A stretch of 64,000 nucleotides of DNA from an uncultured Clostridia bacterium (GTDB lineage Bacteria; Bacillota; Clostridia; TANB77; CAG-508): positions 1 through 64,000 of the forward strand of contig CAKPAW010000003.1 in the NCBI GenBank assembly GCA_934133165.1, read 5' to 3'. Position 1 is the first letter of the stretch. Each line of letters opens with the position of its first letter. Below are positions 7,653 through 16,162 of this stretch, piece after piece. A model generated the notes under the pieces. The model did no database searches, was not told the DNA's origin, and saw nothing but the letters and a program-made list of their open reading frames with translations. The position numbers and the translations under genes are program-made.

Positions 7653-8300
7653 ATGGAAATAGAAAAAGCAAAAGCCATAATTGAAGCAATTTTATTTGCT
7701 TGTGGAAGAGAAGTACAAATAAAAGAATTAATGTCTGCACTAGAATTGAGTAGTGAAGATCTTTTTGCGATTATCGAAAGTATGAAACAAGATTATGAAA
7801 AAGCTGGAAGAGGAATTGAAATAATAAAAATTAATGATGCAATCCAATTAACTACAAAAAAAGAATATTATGAATATATTTATCCAATATTTGATAAAAG
7901 AAGTAAACCAAATTTATCAAATGCAGCTTTAGAAACTTTATCAATTATTGCATATAATCCTAAAATTACAAGAGCAGAAATAGAAGCAATTCGTGGTGTT
8001 AACTCAGATGGAACTATGTATAAATTATTAGAATATAATCTTATTGAAAATGTAGGAAAGGCAGATGCACCAGGAAGACCAAGCATGTATAGTGTAACTA
8101 ATGAATTTTTAAAAATGTTTGGTATTACATCTTTAGACGATTTACCAGAACTTCCAAGATATAAATTAGATGAAAATCAACAAATAGTAATAGATGACAT
8201 TATAAAAGAAAATAATGAAGAAACAGAAAAAGAAGAAGTAGAAGAGCAGGAAGAAAACATAGAGGCTCCAATGCCCGAAAGGGAAGAAGATAATAAATAA
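7653..8300 (+). CDS. scpB: Segregation and condensation protein B
   Basis: The 215-residue ScpB contains the two winged-helix domains (about 1-80 and 85-165). The conserved 'AALETLSIIAYNPKITRAEIE' region and the 'LIENVGKADAPGRPSMYSVT' wing identify it. ScpB dimers bind the kleisin ScpA and the SMC heads to compact and segregate the nucleoid. A variable Glu-rich tail follows residue 180. The usual neighbour scpA is not here; scpB has its own promoter and precedes proS. Confidence 0.95.
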   Translation: MEIEKAKAIIEAILFACGREVQIKELMSALELSSEDLFAIIESMKQDYEKAGRGIEIIKINDAIQLTTKKEYYEYIYPIFDKRSKPNLSNAALETLSIIAYNPKITRAEIEAIRGVNSDGTMYKLLEYNLIENVGKADAPGRPSMYSVTNEFLKMFGITSLDDLPELPRYKLDENQQIVIDDIIKENNEETEKEEVEEQEENIEAPMPEREEDNK

Positions 8301-8303
8301 AGT

Positions 8304-8402
8304 TGAACGTGAGAAAAATTGCGTCTATTCAAAAAAATGCAAGAGGAGTATTCACGTCTGAAATTAAAACTAGAAAATTTAAAGAAAAGAGGAGCAAAAA
8401 AT
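8304..8402 (+). other. Possible 32-codon basic leader ORF before proS
   Basis: TTG 8304 or GTG 8310 opens a short frame with 10 Lys and 5 Arg residues (including VRKIASIQKNARGVFTSEIK) whose TGA overlaps the proS ATG. No clear SD precedes it. It could be a translationally coupled leader or chance. Confidence 0.25.
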
Positions 8403-10101
8403 GAAATTAAGTGAAAGTTATTTTTATACATTAAGAGAAGATGTAAAAGATGAAGAATCTGCAAGTGGAAATTTACTTGTAAAAAGTGGAATGTTTAAAA
8501 AAATAGGAAATGGTATTTATATGAAAATGCCATTAGGACAAAAAGTATATGAAAACGTTAAAAATATAGTTAGAAAAAATATGAATGAAGCAGGGGCACA
8601 AGAAGTAACAATGCCAATGCTTTTACCAATAGATGTTTTCCAAAAATCAGGAAGATATGAATTATTTGGACCATCAATATTCAAATTAAATGATAGATAT
8701 AATAGACCATATGTATTAGGTCCAACACACGAGGAATTTTTTGTATTAGCTTCAATGATGAAAGCAAAATCATACAAAGATTTTCCATATACTTTGTATC
8801 AAATAGGCAATAAATATCGTGACGAAGTAAGACCACGTTTAGGTCTAATTAGAACAAGAGAATTTACAATGAAAGATGCATACAGCTTTGACATAAACCA
8901 AGAAGAATCAGACAAATCTTATAAAAAACAATTCGAAGCATATCATAAAATATGCAAAGAAGTAGGACTAAATTATGTAGTAGTAAGAGCAGATACAGGT
9001 GTTATGGGAGGTCTTCTATCTGAGGAATTCCAAGCAATAACAGATGTTGGAGAAGACATTTTAGTTTTATGTGATAATTGTGATTATGCATCAAATATAG
9101 AAGTTAGCAAATGTGTAGATGAAGAAATAGAAAATAAAGAAGAAAAGAAAAAATACGAAAAAATGAATACACCACATGTAGGAACTATTGATGAATTAGC
9201 AGAATATTTACATGAAGACCCAGCAAAATTTGTAAAGACATTAATATACAAAGTAGATGATAAATTCTATGCATGTATGGTACAAGGAAACAAAGATGTA
9301 AATGAAGTAAAATTACAAAAACTATTAAATGCCAAAGAAGTAGCTTTAGCAGAACCAGAAGATGTAAGAAGAATTACAAATGCAGAGGTAGGTTTTGCAG
9401 GACCAATAGGTTTAGATATTCCAGTTATAATGGATAATGGTGTAAAATATATGAAAAACTTCTTAGTAGGAGCTAATGAAACAGATTATCATTATATAAA
9501 TGTAAATGTAGAAGACTTTAAAGTGGAAATGGTAGCAGATATTAGAAATGTACAAGAGGGAGATATTTGCCCATGCTGTGGTAAAGGTCATTTAGTATTC
9601 AAAAAAGGAATAGAAGTAGGAAATACATTTAAACTAGGAACAAAATATAGCGAAAGTTTAGGATTAAACTACTCAAATGAAAATAATGAATTAAAACCAG
9701 TAGTTATGGGATGCTATGGAATAGGAATTGAAAGAATTATAGCTGCAATAGTAGAGCAAAATCATGATGAAAAAGGTATAATTTGGCCAGCAAATATAGC
9801 ACCATTTAAAGTTGCTGTAGTATTAATTAGTGGTAAAGATGAAAAACAAGTAAAAGTAGCAAATGAGTTATATGAAAAATTACAAAACATGGGAATAGAC
9901 ACAATATTAGATGACAGAAATGAAAGACCAGGAGTAAAATTCAATGATATGGATTTAATTGGAATTCCAGTAAGAATAACAGTTGGCAAAAAAGTTGAAG
10001 AAGACATAATTGAATTTAAATTAAGAAATTCAGAAGAAGTAGAAGTAATAGAAATAAATGATGTAATAGAAAAGATAGAAAATTTATTAGAGAAGATTTA
10101 A
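8401..10101 (+). CDS. proS: Prolyl-tRNA synthetase (bacterial type, with editing domain)
   Basis: This 566-residue class II synthetase charges tRNA-Pro. It has the bacterial-type layout: catalytic core with motif 1 (about 45-75), motif 2 ('FRDEVRPRLGLIRTREF'-like, about 138-155), an inserted Ala-tRNA editing domain (about 225-400), motif 3 ('GCYGIGIERI', about 440), and an anticodon-binding C-terminal domain. ATG 8401 has AAAGAGGAG upstream. No T-box leader is visible. A strong terminator follows about 95 bases after the stop. Confidence 0.97.
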   Translation: MKLSESYFYTLREDVKDEESASGNLLVKSGMFKKIGNGIYMKMPLGQKVYENVKNIVRKNMNEAGAQEVTMPMLLPIDVFQKSGRYELFGPSIFKLNDRYNRPYVLGPTHEEFFVLASMMKAKSYKDFPYTLYQIGNKYRDEVRPRLGLIRTREFTMKDAYSFDINQEESDKSYKKQFEAYHKICKEVGLNYVVVRADTGVMGGLLSEEFQAITDVGEDILVLCDNCDYASNIEVSKCVDEEIENKEEKKKYEKMNTPHVGTIDELAEYLHEDPAKFVKTLIYKVDDKFYACMVQGNKDVNEVKLQKLLNAKEVALAEPEDVRRITNAEVGFAGPIGLDIPVIMDNGVKYMKNFLVGANETDYHYINVNVEDFKVEMVADIRNVQEGDICPCCGKGHLVFKKGIEVGNTFKLGTKYSESLGLNYSNENNELKPVVMGCYGIGIERIIAAIVEQNHDEKGIIWPANIAPFKVAVVLISGKDEKQVKVANELYEKLQNMGIDTILDDRNERPGVKFNDMDLIGIPVRITVGKKVEEDIIEFKLRNSEEVEVIEINDVIEKIENLLEKI

Positions 10102-10196
10102 CTAATGCTATAGAAAATATTTATTGAAATAAATAACACATAGAAACATTAAATGTTAAATAAATTGTTTACACAAGCAAAAGAGTTGTCCAAAAT

Positions 10197-10240
10197 CAAA
10201 AAATAGAATTAAGCTAAATTTGGCTTAATTCTATTTTTTG
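10197..10240. terminator. Bidirectional terminator between proS and zinc-ribbon gene
   Basis: CAAAAAATAGAATTAAGC pairs with GGCTTAATTCTATTTTTTG. The A and T tails on both sides serve both converging genes. Confidence 0.9.
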
Positions 10241-10253
10241 ATGAACACATTTC

Positions 10254-10472
10254 TTAACCGAGAATTAAAGCAAATTCCTCCGTTAAATCCTCAATCAAGC
10301 GATAATTTTTTTCTTGGCAAAAAGGACAAGTGAAGGAGAATAAGTCTTCTGAAACTTTTAAATCTGTTGGGTGAACTATTATCTCTTTTCCACAAAAACA
10401 TTTTACCTTCATGGTAGGAACATAGGGCTCCTCTGATAAGAATTTTGATAAAAATTTTGATAAGATTTTCAT
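10254..10472 (-). CDS. Small zinc-ribbon-like protein
   Basis: The 72-residue protein has four Cys in two knuckles, CFC (C25, C27) and CPFC (C49, C52), consistent with one zinc site. The first knuckle has one residue, not two, between its Cys. An amphipathic N-terminus (KILSKFLSKFL) precedes the ribbon. AAAGGAGAGG supports the start; an internal ATG (MKVKCFCG) is possible but lacks an SD. Family and partner are unknown. Confidence 0.75.
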   Translation of the reverse strand: MKILSKFLSKFLSEEPYVPTMKVKCFCGKEIIVHPTDLKVSEDLFSFTCPFCQEKNYRLIEDLTEEFALILG

Positions 10473-10555
10473 GTTGTTTCCTCTCCTTTTAATGTATTCA
10501 ATTTAAAGACAACGGATATTAATATTATTATACTACGTTTTTTGTAAAATTGCAA

Positions 10556-10584
10556 TTGACATTTAAGGGAACCTAATATAAAAT
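10556..10584 (+). promoter_or_regulatory. Promoter for the PHP gene
   Basis: TTGACA, 17 bases, TAAAAT, 20 bases before the ATG. Confidence 0.75.
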
Positions 10585-10604
10585 GCTAACAAAGGAGAGA
10601 AAGA

Positions 10605-11765
10605 ATGGAAGAGAAGTTTGAAATAGTACCAGTAAATATAAATGCAGATATTCATAATCACACAAGAGGTTCAGATGGAAGACAATCAGCTTTTAGATTT
10701 TTATTAAGAGCATCACATAATGCCAAAAATATTGTATCAATGTCAGATCATGATAGTGTAAAAGGTTATAAAAATTTGGAAAATGACTTATATTCCGTAG
10801 TAGAAACAATTAGAGTAGATAAATCATATGAACCAAGCAAAATAATAGAGATGTTAGAAAATGTTAAAATATTAAAAGGAACAGAACTTATAACATCTTA
10901 TAATGGTGTAATTATTGAAGTATTGGGATATAATTTTGATGTAGATAAGATGCAAGAAGAAATAGAAAGATTAAGGACTACTGTTAAAAGGAAACCATAT
11001 GAAGCATTATATGAAGGATTTACAAAAATTATAGAAGAAAAAGGACTTACATTTAATAAAGAAGTATTAGATGAAGCATATAGAAAGATTAAAGAAGAAG
11101 GAAAAGGTGGAGTTGTTGGTCCATTTTATAATGAGTTAATGGCACATGAAGAAAATAAAGATTTACTGAAATATATAGATGAAGACGGAGAAGAAAAACA
11201 AGCAGATACATTAAAATTATTTATAAATAAGCATTTATACAATAAAAAGTCACCTTTATTTGTGGATATGTCAGCAACAAGACCAACTTATGAAGATACT
11301 ATAGATGCTATACACAGAGCTGGAGGAAAGGCATTTTTGGCTCACGCCTGAAGATACAAAGATAAAATGCCAGTAGAAGAATATATAGATGATATGATAG
11401 AAAAAGGATTAGATGGAGTAGAAGTATTTTATCCTGATCATTCATATGAATTTAGAGAATTTTTATTACAAAAAGTAAGAGAACATGGAGTAAAAGCATC
11501 TGGTGGAAGTGATGATCATCATGCGAAAAAGGAAGGTATACAATATGAAATGGGAAAAGTAGCAATTCCGAATATTCCAGAGACAGCATGGATGCAAGAA
11601 AGTGTAGAAAATGGACTTGATTTTATAAAAAATTCCGAAAAAATGAAAGAAGCAATACAACAACTAAAAGACTTAAAAGAAGAGAGAAAAGAATTAAAAT
11701 CAGAGATTTCTAAAGAGGACAATAAGAAACAATATGCAAAAGAAAAAGATGAGGAAGAGAAATAA
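10605..11765 (+). pseudogene. PHP-domain phosphoesterase interrupted by in-frame TGA
   Basis: Two frames (10605-11351 and from 11352) lie in the same phase and are separated by a single TGA, codon 249. Together they make a PHP-family metal-dependent phosphoesterase: HNHTRGSDG, MSDHDSVKGY, FLAHA directly before the TGA, GVEVFYPDHS and GGSDDHH are all in order. The 3' part could restart at ATG 11367 but has no SD, and each half lacks required metal ligands. TGA is a genuine stop elsewhere here (rlmN, nth), so general UGA recoding is not indicated. It is either a recent nonsense mutation or a sequence error. AAAGGAGAG supports the start; the tail is Lys/Glu-rich. Confidence 0.75.
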
Positions 11766-11766
11766 T

Positions 11767-12072
11767 ATGAATAAGTTTTTTGAGAAAATAAAAAAGTTTA
11801 TCTATAAATATTTAATAAGAAAAGAAAAAACAGAATTATTGGAAGAAGCAAAAAATACAGAAATAAGTGAGAAAGAAGAAAATAAAAACTTCAAAGAAGA
11901 TCTAAATGCAAAGGAATACCAAAATATATTAAATATTCAAAATAAATATGAAAATGAAGAAATAAAAGAAGAAGAGTTATCAATTCTGGAGATAATGGAT
12001 TTAATTGATATTTATAAAGGGCAGATAAACGAAATGAAATTAGAACTAAAATTAAAAGAAGCAAAAAATTAA
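11767..12072 (+). CDS. Small charged hypothetical protein
   Basis: ATG 11767 lies one base after the PHP stop and is preceded by GAGGAAGAG, so translation is coupled. The 101-residue product is mostly helical, with a basic start (MNKFFEKIKKFIYKYLIRK) and a Glu-rich, coiled-coil-like remainder ending in Lys/Glu heptads. No Cys, membrane segment or known motif is present. The family is unknown; position suggests cotranscription with the PHP gene. Confidence 0.6.
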   Translation: MNKFFEKIKKFIYKYLIRKEKTELLEEAKNTEISEKEENKNFKEDLNAKEYQNILNIQNKYENEEIKEEELSILEIMDLIDIYKGQINEMKLELKLKEAKN

Positions 12073-12076
12073 TAAA

Positions 12077-12110
12077 GAGGACATTTTGGGACGGGTCACT
12101 TTTGTCCTTT
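12077..12110. repeat. GGACATTTTGGGACGGGTCA repeat, copy 1
   Basis: AGGACATTTTGGGACGGGTC followed by A(C/A)TTTTGTCCTTT. An almost identical sequence is at 61111-61144, with a degenerate reverse copy near 16881. It is a sub-family related to the GGGACGGG repeats. Confidence 0.7.
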
Positions 12111-12120
12111 GCATAAAATA

Positions 12121-12196
12121 AAATAATATAATATATAAACAATAAAAACATATAAATTAAAAAAGTTTATATGTTTTTATTGTTTATATTATTTCA
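12121..12196 (+). terminator. Long AT-rich hairpin
   Basis: About 30 bp of stem: ATAAACAATAAAAACATATAAA pairs with the right arm TTTATATG...GTTTAT around a 9-base loop. It probably terminates the PHP operon. Confidence 0.7.
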
Positions 12197-12332
12197 TTTA
12201 AAAGATAAAATTGACTTGTTACAAAATGTACTACAAAATATTTATAAAAAAGTTGGTCAATTGAAAAAGTAAATTCTAGTTACCGAGTAAATACTATTTA
12301 TAAAAAAGTTCAATAATTAAATGTTTAAAGCA

Positions 12333-12399
12333 TTGACGTAATAAGAATTTAATATTATAATTGTTAAAACAAAAAGTAACAACTTATAAACATAATATT
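12333..12399 (+). promoter_or_regulatory. Promoter plus conserved leader motif, copy 2
   Basis: TTGACG, 17 bases, TATAAT (12333-12361), then GTAACAAC at 12376 and ATAAACATAATATT at 12386. Distances are identical to 3013-3079. The region 12197-12332 upstream shows no gene, only the string TTTATAAAAAAGTT twice. Confidence 0.75.
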
Positions 12400-12461
12400 G
12401 TTTTATAATTTGATTATAAATTGGAAACAATAAGAAAAAATAGTAGGAGGAACAAAAGAAA

Positions 12462-13214
12462 ATGAAAAATCAAAAAGGTGTAACATTAGTAGCATTGGTA
12501 GTAACTATAATAGTACTAATAATTTTAGCTGGAATTAGCATTAATTTGATATTAGGAGATAATGGAATAATAACAATTGCTAAAAAAGCAAAAGAAAATA
12601 CGGAACTTGCTAAAATAGAAGAAGAGAAGGAATTAAATGAATTATATACTCAATTAGAATCTAGTGGTACAAATTCTGGAGGGACTAATTATGATGCAAT
12701 AGCGAAATTAACAGAATTTAAAACTGCAATTGCAAATGCAATAGATGAAGCTGGTGGAATAAAACCAGATGTTTCAGCAGAAACAACAGTATTTGCCAAT
12801 AATATAAAATCAATAGTGAAAGAAGTTACAAAAGATGCAACTGCAACAGAAAAAGATATAGTAAAAGGAAAAACAGCATGGATTAAAGGGGAAAAAATAA
12901 CAGGAATTGCAGATGGTAATACAGATAATGCAATTACTCTAACTGTTAAAACTCATAGTACCCATAATGAAGTTCAACCTAATAATACTTATTCTTATGG
13001 AACCATAACAATTCCAAATGATGATGGTAAATGGAAAAATATAACATATGTGAATGACTCTAATTTACAATATTGGTGGGTTTGCAACGAAAATAGAAAT
13101 TTTACAGATACAGTAGATGTGTCATCATATACTTCTATAGTTGTAGATATTATGAGACATGAAAGTACAGATACAAATAATGGTTATTTAACATTTACAT
13201 TAACAAAAAAATAA
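12462..13214 (+). CDS. Pilin-like surface protein with phage-tail-like module
   Basis: This 250-residue protein starts MKNQKG followed by the helix VTLVALVVTIIVLIILAG, a prepilin-like signal with Ala at position 5 in place of Glu. It continues with the coil 'KENTELAKIEEEKELNELY', a Ser/Gly linker, and a domain containing 'ATATEKDIVKGKTAWIKGEKI'-type sequence, a pattern I associate with phage tail and baseplate proteins. The last 85 residues are beta-rich (WWVCNENRNF). The N-terminal 60 residues closely match the gene at 57157. The start is set by AGGAGG 11 bases upstream. Confidence 0.75.
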   Translation: MKNQKGVTLVALVVTIIVLIILAGISINLILGDNGIITIAKKAKENTELAKIEEEKELNELYTQLESSGTNSGGTNYDAIAKLTEFKTAIANAIDEAGGIKPDVSAETTVFANNIKSIVKEVTKDATATEKDIVKGKTAWIKGEKITGIADGNTDNAITLTVKTHSTHNEVQPNNTYSYGTITIPNDDGKWKNITYVNDSNLQYWWVCNENRNFTDTVDVSSYTSIVVDIMRHESTDTNNGYLTFTLTKK

Positions 13215-13246
13215 AATGTGAGATAAAATCACATTTTATTTTTTTG
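13212..13246. terminator. Bidirectional terminator
   Basis: AAAATGTGA / TCACATTTT with T-runs, shared by the converging pilin-like and DUF4364 genes. Confidence 0.85.
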
Positions 13247-13769
13247 TTAAGATATTTAAAATTGCAGGATATAATTCATCTGCATGATTTTTCCAATTAT
13301 CAACAATATCTTTTGCTTGATTTGGAGAACCAGCAAAGGTTTTTACTTCAAAAATAGTTTCGTTTTTTTCTACAATTTTACAAGAAATATCAAAGTAATT
13401 TTCACTACGAGGAGTATATTCTGCAATTATAGAATGTTCATTTTCAAAGCTATCCATTTCTTCTTTAAAATTGCTATCTACTCTTAATTTAATAATTCCA
13501 GGCAAAATATCTTGTGTTAAGCTTAAAGTTTCTTTTCCAAAATCAGTAATTTGGTAAAAAGTATGTTCTTCTTTTTCATAACTTGATATATAATTATTTT
13601 CTAATAAATCTAATAAAAATTGTTGAAAATAAAAGTAATTCATATCAGTAACAGCAAGAACTAAATTAAGTAATGCGTCATTTGAAATAGATTTTCCAAC
13701 TTTATTTAAAATATATAAAATTAATACCTTATTTTCTGCTAAAGTTTCGTCATCTGAAGTTAATTTCAA
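13236..13769 (-). CDS. DUF4364 family protein
   Basis: TTG 13769 is the likely start because AAGGAGTG lies 7 bases before it; GTG 13778 overlaps that SD. The product (177 residues) has a winged-helix N-terminal half ('LYILNKVGKSISNDALLNLVL' to 'ENNYISSYE') and a mixed alpha/beta C-terminal half, the layout of DUF4364. This family is widespread in Clostridia and is thought to be regulatory, with targets unknown. It has no signal peptide or TM, so it is cytoplasmic and possibly DNA-binding. Confidence 0.85.
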   Translation of the reverse strand: MKLTSDDETLAENKVLILYILNKVGKSISNDALLNLVLAVTDMNYFYFQQFLLDLLENNYISSYEKEEHTFYQITDFGKETLSLTQDILPGIIKLRVDSNFKEEMDSFENEHSIIAEYTPRSENYFDISCKIVEKNETIFEVKTFAGSPNQAKDIVDNWKNHADELYPAILNILTKK

Positions 13770-13890
13770 TTGTATCACTCCTTGATTTTATTATTAATGA
13801 GAGAATTATAACATATTTTATAAAAAAATACTATGCTTTTATTAATTTTAATGATATAATTTAGAAAATAATTAAATTTAAGGGGCAAAC

Positions 13891-14568
13891 ATGTCAAATT
13901 TATATGAAATATTAGAGGTAAGTGAAAAGGCATCAAAAGAAGTTATAGACAAGGCTTATCATGTTCTAGTAAAAAAGTATCATCCGGATTTACAACAAGG
14001 AGAAGAAAAACAGAATGCTGAAGAAAAGATGAAAGAAATAAATGAAGCATATGAAGTTTTAAACAATGAGGAAAAAAGAAAAGAATACGATATTAGTTTA
14101 GAAGAACAAAGAGAACAAGAAAAAATAGTAGAAGAACAAAAAAGAAAACAACAAATAAATGAATATGAACAAGAAAAAATGCAGGAACAATTAGAGAATC
14201 AAACATATTATAGAAATGAAGATCAAAATATTAATAGAAACACCGATGAAAACAATAACTACCAAAATGCAAAAAAAATACAAAAAGAAATAAATAGAGC
14301 ATATGCAAATGCATATAATAATTACTTAAGAAGTTTAGGTTACAAAGTAAAAGAACCATGGACTTTTAAGAGATTTTTAGAACTACTAAAAGTATTAGCA
14401 ATTTTAACAATTATTATTTTAATTATATGGTTCTTCCCACCAACACATAAATTACTAATAGAATTCTATGAAAATAACTTTATAATAAAAACAATAGTAA
14501 ATGTGATTTCAAATATTTTTCAAGGAATATGGAATGGAATAAGAAATTTTGTTATAGAGCTATTCTAG
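13891..14568 (+). CDS. J-domain protein with C-terminal membrane segment
   Basis: Residues 1-70 are a J domain with the HPD motif at 31-33, which stimulates Hsp70 (DnaK) ATPase. A Gln/Glu/Lys coil (about 70-140) follows, then a hydrophobic segment (VLAILTIIILIIWFF, about 165-182) and a second weaker amphipathic one at the end. The Gly/Phe and zinc regions of DnaJ are absent, so this is a class C J protein tethered to the membrane. dnaK and grpE are not nearby. The SD (AAGGGG) is weak and the gene ends with TAG. Confidence 0.85.
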   Translation: MSNLYEILEVSEKASKEVIDKAYHVLVKKYHPDLQQGEEKQNAEEKMKEINEAYEVLNNEEKRKEYDISLEEQREQEKIVEEQKRKQQINEYEQEKMQEQLENQTYYRNEDQNINRNTDENNNYQNAKKIQKEINRAYANAYNNYLRSLGYKVKEPWTFKRFLELLKVLAILTIIILIIWFFPPTHKLLIEFYENNFIIKTIVNVISNIFQGIWNGIRNFVIELF

Positions 14569-14651
14569 TATAATGCAGAAGAAAAAGAATAAATTTAGTT
14601 ATATAGTAAATAATCTATATATAATTTAAAATGAAAGGAAAGGTGCAAAAG

Positions 14652-15728
14652 ATGGAAAGAAAAGTAAGAGTTGTACAATATGGTACAGGAAAAATGTCAG
14701 TATACACAATGCGCTATGTGTATGAAAAAGGAGCAGAAATCGTAGGAGCTGTAGATGTAAATCCAGCAGTTATAGGAAAAGATATTTCAGCTGTTATGGG
14801 AGGAGAAGAAAAAGGAGTTACTATAACTTCAAAAGAGAATGCAGAAGAAATGCTAAAAAAAGTAAAACCAGATATAGTAATAGTAACTACTATGAGTTTA
14901 TTTAAAGATGTAGAAGATGCATTAATGCTTTGTGCTAAACTTGGAATAAATGCAATTACTACATGCGAAGAAGCATTTTATCCAGCAAATTCTAACCCAG
15001 TAGCAACTAAAAAAATAGATGAACTTGCAAAACAAAATGGATGTACAATTACAGGAAGTGGATATCAAGATATATATTGGGGCGAATTAATATCAGCAAT
15101 ATGTGGTTCAACACATACAATAAAGAAAATTAAAGGAAGTTCAAGCTATAATGTAGAAGACTATGGAATAGCACTAGCTAGAGCACATGGTTCAGGACTA
15201 ACACTTCAAGAATTTGACGAACAAGTTGCATCAGTAGATAGAATTTCAGATGAAGAAAGACAAAAAATGATAGATGCAGGAGAATATTTACCATCATACA
15301 TGTGGAATGTAAATGGATGGCTTTGTTCAAAACTAGGATTAACAGTAAAATCTCAAACACAAAAAACAGTACCACACACATATAAAGAAGATATATATTC
15401 AGAAACATTAGGAATGACAGTAAAAGCAGGAGATGCTACAGGAATGAGTGCTGTAGTAACAACTGAAACAGAAGAAGGAATTACAATAGAATCTGAATGT
15501 ATAGGAAAAGTATATTCGAAAGAAGACTATGATAAAAATGAATGGACAATAGAAGGTGAACCAGATACAACAATAGTAGTTGCAAGACCTGCAACAGTAG
15601 AACTTACTTGTGCTACTATAGTAAATAGAATACCAGACGTTATAAATGGTGTGCCAGGATACGTTTCAACAGATAAATTAGATGAATTAAAATACAGGAC
15701 AAAACCATTAAATGAATATGTAAAATAA
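14652..15728 (+). CDS. DapB-fold NAD(P)-dependent dehydrogenase, 2,4-diaminopentanoate dehydrogenase-like
   Basis: ATG 14652 follows AAAGGAAAGGTG; an upstream ATG (14631) overlaps that SD. The 358-residue product has a Rossmann start (VRVVQYGTGKMSVYTMRYV) like dihydrodipicolinate reductase but is much longer than DapB. It matches the family that includes clostridial 2,4-diaminopentanoate dehydrogenase of ornithine fermentation. The conserved 'ITTCEEAFYP' and 'GSGYQDIYWGEL' segments support that family. No other ornithine-fermentation gene lies nearby, so the substrate is uncertain. It is monocistronic, with its own terminator. Confidence 0.7.
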   Translation: MERKVRVVQYGTGKMSVYTMRYVYEKGAEIVGAVDVNPAVIGKDISAVMGGEEKGVTITSKENAEEMLKKVKPDIVIVTTMSLFKDVEDALMLCAKLGINAITTCEEAFYPANSNPVATKKIDELAKQNGCTITGSGYQDIYWGELISAICGSTHTIKKIKGSSSYNVEDYGIALARAHGSGLTLQEFDEQVASVDRISDEERQKMIDAGEYLPSYMWNVNGWLCSKLGLTVKSQTQKTVPHTYKEDIYSETLGMTVKAGDATGMSAVVTTETEEGITIESECIGKVYSKEDYDKNEWTIEGEPDTTIVVARPATVELTCATIVNRIPDVINGVPGYVSTDKLDELKYRTKPLNEYVK

Positions 15729-15757
15729 AATATTAATTTTACAGAAGATAAAAAAAT

Positions 15758-15797
15758 ACCAAGACTTAAATTTTAAGCTCTTGGTGTTTTTGTTTTA
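15758..15797 (+). terminator. Terminator after dehydrogenase gene
   Basis: ACCAAGA-CTTAAA / TTTAAG-CTCTTGGT then GTTTTTGTTTT. Confidence 0.8.
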
Positions 15798-15808
15798 TGA
15801 ACAAAATA

Positions 15809-15988
15809 CTAAAAATTAGGAGAAATATTTGAAGGGTAATAAAAAATATTAATGGTAGCAACACCATTTTGATATATAGTTCCTTCAAAATATTCTTTCT
15901 CTTCTTCAGTGGCAAGATTTAGAACATAATTAGGTCCTTTTTTTCCTATAAAATTTTTAGCTTCTTGCTCAAGTTGAGTTGTTACCAT
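15809..15988 (-). CDS. 59-residue hypothetical protein
   Basis: Start and stop are clean and AAGGAGG lies 8 bases before the ATG, so this is a real short gene. The product is acidic in the centre (LATEEEKEYFEGT) and ends with an aromatic, beta-like segment (ATINIFYYPSNISPNF). It has no Cys, TM or recognised motif. It is convergent with the dehydrogenase gene. Function is unknown. Confidence 0.65.
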   Translation of the reverse strand: MVTTQLEQEAKNFIGKKGPNYVLNLATEEEKEYFEGTIYQNGVATINIFYYPSNISPNF

Positions 15989-16101
15989 AGGCTTTGCCTC
16001 CTTAAGATAATATTAAAAAAATTATATACGATTTCCTAAAAAATGTAAATACGAAAATGGAAAATAAAGGAAAAAGATATTGACAAAAACAGACAATGTT
16101 C

Positions 16102-16130
16102 TTGTCAAAAAAAATAGAATATGGTAAAAT
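16102..16130 (+). promoter_or_regulatory. Promoter for trmB with flanking inverted repeat
   Basis: TTGTCA, 17 bases, TAAAAT. TTGACAA at 16080 and TTGTCAA at 16102 form an inverted repeat overlapping the -35, operator-like. Confidence 0.6.
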
Positions 16131-16162
16131 GCAAAAAATAAAAGTCAAAGAAGGAAGAAAAA

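Noticed and set aside
10605..11765. UGA recoded as Trp or selenocysteine
   Set aside because: rlmN and nth end in TGA, Trp is coded by TGG throughout, and no SECIS-like stem follows the TGA.
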